This document shows, one piece after another, positions 44,534-52,656 of a stretch of 64,000 nucleotides of DNA; within the stretch, counting starts at the first letter, position 1, and each line of letters opens with the position of its first letter. Position numbers and translations under genes: made by a program. A model generated the notes under the pieces. That model did not search any database, had not been told where the DNA came from, and saw only the letters and a program-made list of their open reading frames with translations. The stretch lies in the NCBI RefSeq assembly GCF_900095135.1, contig NZ_LT605205.1, positions 744,001 through 808,000 on the forward strand, in the 5' to 3' direction. Source of the DNA: Proteiniphilum saccharofermentans (GTDB lineage Bacteria > Bacteroidota > Bacteroidia > Bacteroidales > Dysgonomonadaceae).

Positions 44534-45691
44534 TTAAAGTTGGTCGGAAAAGTATGATAAGGGCAGGTTGCGGCAGTTATATCGGGATGCCATGACTTCT
44601 CCGTATGCGCCGGCGGAACGGATGGCAATCAGGTCTCCTCTGGCACTTTCGTCAAGCATGATCTGTTCTGCAAAAACATCACTCGATTCACAGATAGGCC
44701 CCACCACATCATATAGCGCCGGTCCTTTTTCGGAGGAGATATTTTCTATATGGTGGAAAGCCTGGTAGAGTGCGGGACGTATCAGGTCGGTCATCCCTGC
44801 ATCCACGATCAGGAATTTTTTTTGGATGCCCTCTTTTACGAAAAGTACCCGTGATATGAGTGAGCCACAGGGTGCCACTACTGCCCGTCCCAGTTCGAAA
44901 TGCAGTTCCTGATTTGGTTGTAGTTGCAGGTTTTTTTCAAAGAGCCGGAAGTAGGATTCGAAATCGGCCATTGGGATGTGGTTAGGATGCTGGTAGTTTA
45001 TCCCAAGTCCTCCTCCTACATTGATGACCGGTAGTTTAATCCCCTGTGTATTAAACCACTCCTGTAACTCCTTCACTCTTACACAAAGGTCTTCAAATGA
45101 TTTGAGATCGGTAATCTGTGAACCGATATGGAAATGTATGCCTGTCAGTTGCAGGTTGGATGAATCCTTCATCACTTCCAGGATCCGGGGCAGATCCTGT
45201 TCATTGATGCCAAATTTATTTTCAGTTAGTCCTGTAGTGATATACTTATGTGTATGTGCGTCTACATTGGGGTTGATGCGGAATGCCACCCTTGCCGTTT
45301 TTCCTTTTGCAGAGGCCAATGTGTTGAGAACCTCGAGTTCAGGGATTGATTCCACGTTAAAACAGAAAATGTCATTATCAAGTCCGATCTCTATCTCCCG
45401 GTCGCTTTTCCCCACACCGGCAAAGACTATTTTATCCGGGGTAAATCCCGATTCCATGGCGGCCAGTATCTCGTTGCCACTTACACAATCAGCACCAAAG
45501 CCAAAAGCGGCAATCTCTTTCAGAATGCGCGGGTTGGCATTCGCCTTTACCGCATAATGCACATGAAAACGCTTATTCTCTGTCTCTTTTTTTATAGCCT
45601 GGAGTGTGGCACGTAATAACTCTATATCGTAATAATAAAATGGGGTGTCGAGTTGTTTGAACTTCTCAACGGGAAATATTCCTTTGATCAT
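44534..45691 (-). CDS. lysA: diaminopimelate decarboxylase
   Basis: Last step of lysine synthesis: meso-diaminopimelate to L-lysine, PLP-dependent, alanine-racemase-type barrel. 385 residues with the PLP Lys at 49 (Y-A-V-K-A-N), H-F-H-I-G-S-Q-I near 190, the glycine loop G-G-G-L-G-I near 227 and C-E-S-S-D-V-F near 330, which supplies the Cys at the dimer-interface active site. It has its own promoter (45772-45802), although miaA upstream is on the same strand. Confidence 0.95.
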   Translation of the reverse strand: MIKGIFPVEKFKQLDTPFYYYDIELLRATLQAIKKETENKRFHVHYAVKANANPRILKEIAAFGFGADCVSGNEILAAMESGFTPDKIVFAGVGKSDREIEIGLDNDIFCFNVESIPELEVLNTLASAKGKTARVAFRINPNVDAHTHKYITTGLTENKFGINEQDLPRILEVMKDSSNLQLTGIHFHIGSQITDLKSFEDLCVRVKELQEWFNTQGIKLPVINVGGGLGINYQHPNHIPMADFESYFRLFEKNLQLQPNQELHFELGRAVVAPCGSLISRVLFVKEGIQKKFLIVDAGMTDLIRPALYQAFHHIENISSEKGPALYDVVGPICESSDVFAEQIMLDESARGDLIAIRSAGAYGEVMASRYNCRNLPLSYFSDQL

Positions 45692-45771
45692 TGGTGTTAA
45701 TTTATAAAAATGGAGTTTGTTAAAAGCACCTTGCGTATCTTATTTTTTCAGGCGCATCACTATCTGAACGG

Positions 45772-45802
45772 CAAAATTACGATTTTTTTCTTTAATTGAC
45801 AA
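45772..45802 (-). promoter_or_regulatory. promoter of lysA, -33 element inside an array
   Basis: TAATTTTG (complement of 45772-45779) with TTG (complement of 45800-45802) 20 bases upstream. The -33 TTG comes from a TCAATTG array unit, so the array appears to supply part of the promoter. Confidence 0.5.
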
Positions 45803-45850
45803 TTGACAATTGACAACTGAAAATTATCCACTGTCCATTATCCATTGTCC
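45795..45850 (-). repeat. array between miaA and lysA
   Basis: In sense: GTGGACAATGGATAATGG, ACAGTGGATAA, then TCAATTGTCAATTGTCAATT. It contains the last codons and the TAA stop of miaA (V-D-N-G-stop). Confidence 0.6.
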
Positions 45851-46761
45851 ACTGCCAATTTACCTGCCAGTTGCAGTTTTTGTTCGGAAGTCAGGGATGC
45901 ATCTATCCAGTGAATAACGAATCCCCGGCGTTCCATACCTCTGAACCATGTCATCTGCCGTTTGGCAAATTGGTGGATGGCAATCTCCAGTTGCCGGAAC
46001 ATCTCTCCGTAACTTAACTTACCGGTCACGTGAAGTGTTACGAATTTATATTCCAGTCCGTAATAAATCAGATCTTCGGGTGAAACTCCGGAATCAAGGA
46101 TACTCCGCACCTCTTCGATCATCCCTTCCTGAAGACGTGCGTGCAGGCGTGCGGTGATCTTTTTTCGCCGGAGTTCCCTGTCTATATCGAGGCCCAGGAT
46201 AATACTTTCTACCGGAGGGAATGTGGTGGCAGAACTCTCTTGTTTCGATTTGTATTCTTCTATTTCGATGGCCCGGATTGCCCTTTTTTTACTGTCAGTG
46301 TCGGTTGTGTTATGTAGTGGACGGTAACTTTGCAGGATGTCGGTCAGCTCCTCGAGTGATTTTTGTTCGAGTGCTGACCTCAGTCTCGGATTGGCGGGTA
46401 CATCAGGAAGATTGTATCCTTTCAGCACCGATTCGATATAAAGTCCGGTGCCGCCGCACAGGATGGGAGTCTTGTTGCGGCTGAGGATGTCGCAGTAGAT
46501 TTTATGAAAATCGTGTTGATAGTCAAAGAGGGTGTATTTCTCTCCCGGTTCGCGGATGTCGATAAGATGATAGGGGATAGAAGATCCTTCTACAGTGTAT
46601 TCCGAAAGGTCTTTGCCGGTACCTATATCCATCCGCCGGTATATCTGACGGGAGTCGGCACTCACAATTTCGCCATCGAGCGTGTATGCTAATTGTGCAG
46701 CAAATGCGGTTTTTCCACTCGCCGTGGGGCCCAGAACGGTGATCAAAGTTTTCTTTTCCAT
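45838..46761 (-). CDS. miaA: tRNA dimethylallyltransferase
   Basis: Adds a dimethylallyl group to N6 of A37 in tRNAs reading UNN codons. 307 residues from the ATG at 46761, with the P-loop G-P-T-A-S-G-K-T at 11-18, the S-A-D-S-R-Q-I-Y-R segment near 36, L-C-G-G-T-G-L-Y-I near 97 and the C-terminal R-Q-M-T-W-F-R. An open frame to 46893 is rejected: its Ala-rich start is only the Gly-rich TPM tail read in another frame. The start is one base after the TPM gene's stop. Its last residues V-D-N-G are encoded by an array. Confidence 0.94.
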   Translation of the reverse strand: MEKKTLITVLGPTASGKTAFAAQLAYTLDGEIVSADSRQIYRRMDIGTGKDLSEYTVEGSSIPYHLIDIREPGEKYTLFDYQHDFHKIYCDILSRNKTPILCGGTGLYIESVLKGYNLPDVPANPRLRSALEQKSLEELTDILQSYRPLHNTTDTDSKKRAIRAIEIEEYKSKQESSATTFPPVESIILGLDIDRELRRKKITARLHARLQEGMIEEVRSILDSGVSPEDLIYYGLEYKFVTLHVTGKLSYGEMFRQLEIAIHQFAKRQMTWFRGMERRGFVIHWIDASLTSEQKLQLAGKLAVDNG

Positions 46762-46762
46762 G

Positions 46763-47560
46763 TTACCAGCTTCCTCCGGCGCCTCCACCACCGAATCTGC
46801 CGCCGCCACCGCCGCCGAAGCCGCCTCCACCTCCACCGAACCCCCCGCTCCAGCCGCTTCCGCTGCCAAAGCCGCCGCTTCTACGCCCACCACTCATTGG
46901 CGGGAAGAATATAGGGGGGCTTGTCCGGTGACCACCGCCGCCGATATGCTGGTCTCCTCCCTTAGAAAGGAAAGAGAGCAACAGGATGATGCCGACCAGA
47001 ATAATAATGATCACGAAAAAGGGGATTCCTTCCTCTTCTTCGGCATCGGCAACAAATTCACCGGAGAGGCGTGCTATCATTACGTCAATAGCGGCATTCA
47101 CTCCACCAAAATAATCCTCGTCAATAAAGTAGGGGATCATCTCGTTGCGTACAATACGACCGGCATAGGCATCATTGATCCGTGCTTCCAGACCGTAACC
47201 GGTGGCGATAAATGCCTGTCCGCGGCTATTCCCTATTTTCGGTTTGATAAGGATGACGGCACCGTTGTCTTTACTCTTCTGTCCAATCTCCCATTTCTCA
47301 CCAAGCCTGAAAGCATAATCGGAGGCGGGATAACCGCCCAGATCGGTTACTGAGACTACATATATTTGTGTGGATGTGGAGTCATTGTAGGCACGTAGTT
47401 TTTGCTCCAGAGCCTGTTCTTCAGCCGGAGAGAAAATATCTGCAAAGTCGTTTACCAAACGGTAGGGCACCATCGGTTCGGGGATATCCTGCGCCGATAA
47501 CCCTAAAGAAGAAAAGAATATAAGTATAAGAAGATATTTACTCTTCCATAATAACTTCAT
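46763..47560 (-). CDS. TPM domain protein with glycine-rich tail (YgcG family)
   Basis: 265 residues: signal peptide (about 1-24, ending L-S-A), a TPM_phosphatase domain (about 30-165, Y-R-L-V-N-D-F-A-D-I-F-S-P-A-E), one membrane helix (about 175-197, F-F-V-I-I-I-I-L-V-G-I-I-L-L) and a Gly/Ser/Phe tail from about 215 to the end. TPM domains include plant TLP18.3/Psb32-like proteins with weak phosphatase activity; bacterial roles are unclear. It overlaps the previous TPM gene by 23 bases, and miaA begins one base after its stop. Confidence 0.9.
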   Translation of the reverse strand: MKLLWKSKYLLILIFFSSLGLSAQDIPEPMVPYRLVNDFADIFSPAEEQALEQKLRAYNDSTSTQIYVVSVTDLGGYPASDYAFRLGEKWEIGQKSKDNGAVILIKPKIGNSRGQAFIATGYGLEARINDAYAGRIVRNEMIPYFIDEDYFGGVNAAIDVMIARLSGEFVADAEEEEGIPFFVIIIILVGIILLLSFLSKGGDQHIGGGGHRTSPPIFFPPMSGGRRSGGFGSGSGWSGGFGGGGGGFGGGGGGRFGGGGAGGSW

Positions 47561-47960
47561 CGCCTAATTCATTTATATCATTTTCCGATACAGGATAACG
47601 GGACTTGATCAATTCTCCCACTTTTTCTACACCTTTGCAGATCCCTTCCGAAATTTCTCCTTTTTTGAAATAGGAGAGCATCTTTTCCAGGGCTTCATTC
47701 CAGAATCCACCATTCACAGCGTCATGGATGCCCTGATCCCCGATAATAGCTGTTTTATGGTCGGATGGAGATACGTAGATGAGCACACCATTACGGAGCC
47801 GGGTCGTATCCATCTTCAGTTGATTGAACTTTTTGAATGCGGCTTCCAGCGGATCGCCTTTGCATTGCCGGGCCACGCATACGCGTATCTCTCCCGAAGT
47901 ATGGCTTTCTGCGAGTTGGATCGATTCCGTGATTCTCTGTAGTTCCTCTTTGTTCAACAT
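47538..47960 (-). CDS. TPM domain protein, short
   Basis: 140 residues made of one TPM domain without signal peptide or tail (L-A-E-S-H-T-S-G-E-I-R-V-C-V-A near 18, R-N-G-V-L-I-Y-V-S-P near 57, A-I-I-G-D-Q-G-I-H near 71). Probably cytosolic, unlike its neighbour. LemA, short TPM, long TPM in this order is a recurrent Bacteroidetes cluster of unknown function, likely linked to the envelope. The 58-base gap from lemA has no promoter signal. Confidence 0.88.
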   Translation of the reverse strand: MLNKEELQRITESIQLAESHTSGEIRVCVARQCKGDPLEAAFKKFNQLKMDTTRLRNGVLIYVSPSDHKTAIIGDQGIHDAVNGGFWNEALEKMLSYFKKGEISEGICKGVEKVGELIKSRYPVSENDINELGDEVIMEE

Positions 47961-48018
47961 ATCTCAACCGGTTTTTATTTTCCCGTTAAGTTAAATTGTA
48001 TGGTGTGGAAATATCTTC

Positions 48019-48600
48019 TCAGAATTGTACCTCAGGAGCAGTCTGTGCTGCGGGAGTCGCTTCGAAATAGGCTTTTGGTTCAAATTTGAACCATTTAGCA
48101 TAGATCACCTGTGGAAATTTGCGGATATAGGCATTATAGTCCTGCGCCAACTGGTTGAAACGGTTCCGCTCTACCGAGATCCTGTTTTCTGTTCCTGCCA
48201 GTTCATCCTGAAGTGCGAGGAAATTCTGGTTGGCTTTCAGTTCAGGGTAATTCTCCTGTATCAGTAACAATCTACCCAGTGCCTGGCTCAACTGGTCTTG
48301 TGCCTGCTGATATTCCTGTAAGCTCTCTGCCGTGAGATTTTCAGGATTGATAGTTGTTTGCGTGGCCTTGGCTCTTGCTTCTGTTACTTGGGTAAAAGTC
48401 TCCTGTTCATGTTGGGCGTATCCTTTTACCGTGTTTACTAAGTTGGGAATGAGGTCGGCACGACGCTGATAAGCATTCTGTACGTTACCCCATTGTGAGG
48501 TTACGGCCTCTTGTTTTTCTACCATCCGGTTGTATCCCTGGCATCCGGTGAGCCCCATTGCACCTACTACGATCAGTAAAACGAAAGAAATTTTTCTCAT
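48019..48600 (-). CDS. LemA family protein
   Basis: 193 residues with a lipoprotein-type signal (M-G-L-T-G-C, Cys20) and a long helical LemA domain (R-R-A-D-L-I-P-N-L-V-N-T-V-K-G-Y-A near 50, E-A-R-A-K-A near 78, R-N-R-F-N-Q-L-A-Q-D-Y-N near 145). The family has been seen at the envelope of several bacteria, but its biochemistry is not known. It is first in the LemA-TPM-TPM-miaA run, behind a leader that contains an array. Confidence 0.9.
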   Translation of the reverse strand: MRKISFVLLIVVGAMGLTGCQGYNRMVEKQEAVTSQWGNVQNAYQRRADLIPNLVNTVKGYAQHEQETFTQVTEARAKATQTTINPENLTAESLQEYQQAQDQLSQALGRLLLIQENYPELKANQNFLALQDELAGTENRISVERNRFNQLAQDYNAYIRKFPQVIYAKWFKFEPKAYFEATPAAQTAPEVQF

Positions 48601-48700
48601 TTGGTTGTATTTATGAGTTATGAATTACCAAATTATTAATTACTAATTACCAATTTAAATTAGTCCTATTAGTACATTGGTATATTAGTCTCATTGGCAC
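48601..48700 (-). repeat. array in the lemA leader
   Basis: In sense: GTGCCAATGAGACTAATATA, CCAATGTACTAATAGG, then TTGGTAATTAGTAATTAATAA and TTTGGTAATTCATAACTCAT up to the ATG. A -7 box at 48740-48747 implies the whole array is transcribed. Confidence 0.6.
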
Positions 48701-48739
48701 TACTTGTCGGGATTATTCGCATTGTCTTGTCCCGTCCGG

Positions 48740-48747
48740 CAAAAGTA
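48740..48747 (-). promoter_or_regulatory. -7 box of lemA
   Basis: TACTTTTG on the minus strand, exact TAnnTTTG, about 140 bases before the ATG at 48600. The stretch 48748-48843 shows only a GAATGCATTC palindrome next to the upstream gene's stop. Confidence 0.45.
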
Positions 48748-48843
48748 AAACAATTTTTTGTTGCTACCGTCTGCCTCAAGAGATCTTAACAGATATAAAT
48801 AACAGATAAACGGAGAGAAAAGTTTTTCTTTTGAATGCATTCG

Positions 48844-49794
48844 TTATTCCACTTCTGAGAATTGAATTTTTGTTTCTGTGTTCTGTGTCATGGGAATAGC
48901 CATGGATTGTGGGCCGGATATTATGATACTCATATCCATACCGGTTTTCTCTTCCATTCTTACCGGATGCATGCTTTCATCGATTTTTCGCTGTAGAGTC
49001 CTCAGCGAATCCACACTACCGAATAATTCATTAATCACATCCCGATTCACCTGTACTGCGGGAATATTTGCGTTTTCTTCGCATACATTATATGTAGGAT
49101 TTGTCTTGCCTTTCATATACAGGCTGTTCCACAAATAACCCTGTGCGGTAATGGCTACATTGTGAAGCGGGTCGGTTACCAGTAAAAGTCCTGCTGCTCC
49201 GTGTTCCGCCGCGTTCCGTATTTTGTAGGGTATGCCGGAATATAGTGTCTCTTTTTTTCCTTCAAAGAATGTGGCGATAGTGTCGTTTTTGCGAGGTTCC
49301 TGTTTCATCACCAGCACAATCTTGCCTTTTACATCAATATCTTTATAATCATCATAATTATATTGGGGAGCTGTGATACCATATCCCGCAAAAACCAGTT
49401 CACCTTGTACCTGGTTACTTCCTGTATTGAACAGAGGAGTGAAATTTTCCTTTAAGTCATATGCGTGATTTATACTGCCCTTAGTTAAAATAAATTTACA
49501 GTTTTCAATATTCAGGTCGGCCGCACAAAATGGAATTGGTTGAAAATAAGATCCATTTACAGATCTTATCCCGAACTCTTTCAATTTCATGGCGATATAA
49601 TTTGCGGCTCTATCTGCTTCTATACTCGGTGCCGAGCGTCCACGCATTTTGTCTGAAGCCAGAATATCTATAAACTCTTTCACCAAAGGTTCCGAAATTT
49701 GTTCTAATCCTTTTGAGGATACTTCTTGCGAATGAAGACAATTAACAAATAAGCCGGACAGCAGTAACAGGAGAATAATGATGATTCTTATCAT
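48844..49794 (-). CDS. PA-domain protein resembling an M28 peptidase without its catalytic domain
   Basis: 316 residues: signal peptide (about 1-22), an M28-type N-terminal region (I-L-A-S-D-K-M-R-G-R-S-A, A-A-N-Y-I-A-M-K-L-K-E-F-G-I) and a protease-associated domain (about 130-265, L-V-F-A-G-Y-G-I-T-A-P, G-K-I-V-L-V-M, A-A-E-H-G-A-A-G-L-L-L-V). In secreted M28 aminopeptidases a zinc-binding domain follows at this point; here the protein ends soon after (I-Q-F-S-E-V-E). None of the zinc ligands are present, and no remnant is seen in the 243 bases after the stop. It may be a truncated gene or a non-catalytic binding protein. Confidence 0.75.
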   Translation of the reverse strand: MIRIIIILLLLLSGLFVNCLHSQEVSSKGLEQISEPLVKEFIDILASDKMRGRSAPSIEADRAANYIAMKLKEFGIRSVNGSYFQPIPFCAADLNIENCKFILTKGSINHAYDLKENFTPLFNTGSNQVQGELVFAGYGITAPQYNYDDYKDIDVKGKIVLVMKQEPRKNDTIATFFEGKKETLYSGIPYKIRNAAEHGAAGLLLVTDPLHNVAITAQGYLWNSLYMKGKTNPTYNVCEENANIPAVQVNRDVINELFGSVDSLRTLQRKIDESMHPVRMEEKTGMDMSIIISGPQSMAIPMTQNTETKIQFSEVE

Positions 49795-49929
49795 AATGGA
49801 GGTTATAAAACGGTAATTATCAATTAAGATATAAACGTCTGTTTTTCGGTTTTAATTCTTTACTCCTCAAAAATAGTGAGTTTTAAAGTCCTAGGCAAGA
49901 AAAACAAAGAATAAATAAAACTTTTTTTA

Positions 49930-49937
49930 TATCTTTG
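49930..49937 (+). promoter_or_regulatory. -7 box of the DUF3078 gene
   Basis: TATCTTTG, exact match, 50 bases before the ATG at 49988, in the gap from the divergent PA-domain gene. No TTG at -33; the upstream region is A/T runs. Confidence 0.45.
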
Positions 49938-49987
49938 CCCATTGGAAGAATGTATAGGTGAATTGACGTAAAAAATAAAATAATCGT

Positions 49988-51601
49988 ATGAGACGAATTA
50001 TTATCCCCTTTTTGATAATAACAATATGTTCGTTCGGAGTGATAGCTTCCGGGATTGAAAATAAAGTTGTCGAGAGGCCGGACTCTATAACAATGATAGA
50101 TAGTCTTGATCTGTTCAGGGATATCACCGATATCAGCAGGCAGATTGAACGTCGTACAATGCAAGCCAAGGAGAGAATTGATAGTGAGGTTATATCTCCG
50201 CAACAAGGGGCTGATACACCTCCCAACCCCATTATCACACCTCCCGATACTATCATCATACCTCCGGTTTCAAACCCGGTAGCGAGGGGAACAGTCTCGA
50301 TAATAGTTAAAGATTCAATCCCTCTATTCCGTAACCCGTTGGATTCCATTTATTTCAGGAGGGAAAATGGGACGCTGCAACTTCCTGTGAACTATAATAA
50401 TGTTGGATCAATGAATGGACTCTCGTTCCGTGACACACTCTTTTATAATCCACTTTTCCTGCCTATGATATTTACGGGGAAGATGCTTCCTCGGGAATTA
50501 TCTTTATACCCTGTTGAAGAGGATCATGATAAGGGAGCCCTCATTCCCCGGGAAAAGACCTTTGCTCCCCGGCTGGATCATGTGGACTTTGTTCAAAAGG
50601 TGAGACGCGATTATTATGTAAAATATCCCGACAGGATCAGATATTCCGTGGCTAGTTTTGATTCAATACCCAGTTTGGAATCAGATGACCGGGTAGTGAG
50701 GGAGACATTTAATCCTTTCCGTGAGTTGATAAAGGTTGAAACAGCTTATTCATTAGATGCTCCCGGTATTGAAGGTGTTACAATTGGTAGAAAATACTGG
50801 GTGCGTTCCGGAGAACACTCTTTCCAGTTTGCCCAGAACTATTTCTCGGATAACTGGCACAAAGGAGGGGTTAATAATCTGAATTTTAATAGCCTGCATA
50901 TATTGAGGGCTAATTACCATAAAGATAAGGTGAAATTTAATAACACACTGGAGTGGCGTTTATCTGTCTTTAATGCTCCTGACGATTCGTTACGCAAGCA
51001 CCGTATCGGTAATGACCTTATTCGTTATTATGGCGACTTTGGGGTAGATGCTTTTGGTAAAGGATGGTCTTACTCTACCAACTTAGAGGCAAAATCCCAG
51101 ATGTTTAAAGCATATCCGGTCAACTCGAACGATCTTCTTTCGTCATTTATGTCTCCTTTGTATGTCAATGCAGGGATCGGGTTAAAGTATAATATCGACA
51201 AAAAATCCGAGAGAGTACGGCATCGCCGGGTGAGATGGGAATTGGCGCTTGCCCCTATCTCCATCAACTACACCTATGTGTTGAACAATGATGTGGATGT
51301 GAAACGGTTCGGGATTGATGAAGGAAAGAAATCCCAACTGGATATCGGTAGTACCCTTACATCAATATTGAAATACGACATCACTAGGTATATTTCCTGG
51401 GATTCGCGTCTGACCTACTTTACCAGTTACGAGAAAGTTATATCGGAATTTGAGAATAGCCTGAATATGGCATTGAGCAATGCTTTCTCCACGCGTATTT
51501 ATGTGAACATGAGGTTTGACGATGGAGTTCCCGCAGATCCTAAATTCAAATATTTACAGGTGAATCAGACCCTTAGCTTTGGGCTGAATTATAAATGGTA
51601 A
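49988..51601 (+). CDS. DUF3078 outer-membrane protein
   Basis: 537 residues with a signal peptide (about 1-20, I-C-S-F-G-V-I-A-S-G) and a Pro-rich stretch (about 75-95, P-N-P-I-I-T-P-P-D-T). The C-terminal half (about 270-537) is the DUF3078 region: W-V-R-S-G-E-H-S-F-Q-F-A-Q-N-Y-F-S-D-N-W-H-K-G-G near 265, alternating strands, and a final aromatic-rich strand (L-S-F-G-L-N-Y-K-W) as in outer-membrane barrels. The function is unknown; the family is common in Bacteroidales. It converges with fmt, stops two bases apart. Confidence 0.88.
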   Translation: MRRIIIPFLIITICSFGVIASGIENKVVERPDSITMIDSLDLFRDITDISRQIERRTMQAKERIDSEVISPQQGADTPPNPIITPPDTIIIPPVSNPVARGTVSIIVKDSIPLFRNPLDSIYFRRENGTLQLPVNYNNVGSMNGLSFRDTLFYNPLFLPMIFTGKMLPRELSLYPVEEDHDKGALIPREKTFAPRLDHVDFVQKVRRDYYVKYPDRIRYSVASFDSIPSLESDDRVVRETFNPFRELIKVETAYSLDAPGIEGVTIGRKYWVRSGEHSFQFAQNYFSDNWHKGGVNNLNFNSLHILRANYHKDKVKFNNTLEWRLSVFNAPDDSLRKHRIGNDLIRYYGDFGVDAFGKGWSYSTNLEAKSQMFKAYPVNSNDLLSSFMSPLYVNAGIGLKYNIDKKSERVRHRRVRWELALAPISINYTYVLNNDVDVKRFGIDEGKKSQLDIGSTLTSILKYDITRYISWDSRLTYFTSYEKVISEFENSLNMALSNAFSTRIYVNMRFDDGVPADPKFKYLQVNQTLSFGLNYKW

Positions 51602-51603
51602 TC

Positions 51604-52581
51604 TTAATTGAATCGTACTTTCTTTTCGAAATGGTATCCATTCAGGAAGTCGATGATACTCATTCGTTTCTTGCCTGTTAATTGAAGTGAGCCAATTCGT
51701 AAGAAACCATCCTTTACAACCACATCGAGGTATGTCTTATTGTCTGTCCTGATGCTTCCCGGCAACAGGTTGTGTGTTGTGTCCGCAATCGGTTTACTGT
51801 CAAATAGTTTGAAGCGGAGTTTCTCTTCACTGTTTTCGGTTACTAATTCTGTCCATGCTGCCGGATAGGGTGATAAGCCACGGATAAAATTATAGACTTC
51901 CTGTGTGGATTTATCCCAGTCGATCTGGCAATCTTCCTTGAAAATTTTTGGAGCACTTTTTAATTCGGAGGCATCTTTGAAAAGTTTGTCCTGGGGGATC
52001 GATTGTACATTCTCTTCCAATATGGCGTCGACCGTCTTCAGTACCAGTTGAGCTCCCATTGTCATTAACCTGTCGTGTAGAGTACCCGCATTGTCCTGAT
52101 CATCGATTGTGGTTTTTTCCTGAAAGATTATCTTACCGGTATCAATCTCGTGTGAAAGAAAAAACGTAGTCACGCCGGTTTCTTTCTCTCCGTTGATAAT
52201 AGCCCAATTGATAGGGGCAGCACCCCGATATTGGGGCAGGAGGGATGAATGGAGGTTAAAAGTGCCTTTCGGCGGCATATTCCATACTACTTCGGGCAGC
52301 ATGCGGAAAGCGACGACGATTTGCAGGTCGACACCCAATTCTTTTAGTTTATTTAGGAACCCTTCATCTTTCAGTTTTTCGGGTTGCAGTACCGGTAGCC
52401 TCTGTTGGAGCGCATATTGTTTTACCGGTGAAGGTTGTAGTTTATACCCCCTGCCTGCCGGCTTATCGGGCATGGTGACAACCCCCACTACATTATATCC
52501 GTTCTCTACCAGTGATTTTAGAGATTCTACGGCAAACTCGGGAGTACCCATGAAGAGGATACGTAATGATTTTTTGTCCAT
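51604..52581 (-). CDS. fmt: methionyl-tRNA formyltransferase
   Basis: Formylates Met-tRNAi with 10-formyl-tetrahydrofolate. 325 residues: F-M-G-T-P-E-F-A-V at 10-18, the catalytic H-S-S-L-L-P-Q-Y-R-G-A-A-P near 110 (Asn-His pair before it), D-T-G-K-I-I near 147 and a C-terminal OB-like tRNA-binding domain from about 210. Its partner IF-2 is elsewhere in the window. The upstream 75-base gap to the ClC stop is an array. Confidence 0.96.
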   Translation of the reverse strand: MDKKSLRILFMGTPEFAVESLKSLVENGYNVVGVVTMPDKPAGRGYKLQPSPVKQYALQQRLPVLQPEKLKDEGFLNKLKELGVDLQIVVAFRMLPEVVWNMPPKGTFNLHSSLLPQYRGAAPINWAIINGEKETGVTTFFLSHEIDTGKIIFQEKTTIDDQDNAGTLHDRLMTMGAQLVLKTVDAILEENVQSIPQDKLFKDASELKSAPKIFKEDCQIDWDKSTQEVYNFIRGLSPYPAAWTELVTENSEEKLRFKLFDSKPIADTTHNLLPGSIRTDNKTYLDVVVKDGFLRIGSLQLTGKKRMSIIDFLNGYHFEKKVRFN

Positions 52582-52656
52582 GAAATAGTTAATTAAAAAT
52601 TACTAATTACTAATTACCAATTACCAATTACCTCATTGGCATATTGGCACATTAGT
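52582..52656 (-). repeat. array before fmt
   Basis: In sense: GACTAATGTGCCAATATGCC, AATGAGG, then TAATTGGTAATTGG, TAATTAGTAATTAG and TAATTTTTAATTAAC before the ATG. It shares both unit types with the lemA array, in the same order. Confidence 0.6.

Noticed and set aside
46762-46893. Extended start of miaA giving an Ala/Val-rich N-terminus.
   Set aside because: The extra codons are the TPM glycine tail in another frame; the family starts just before the P-loop, matching the ATG at 46761.
46682-47353. A plus-strand Ala/Thr/Ser-rich frame opposite the TPM gene.
   Set aside because: It is the reverse reading of the glycine-rich tail (GGC/GCC-type codons) and shows no domain.
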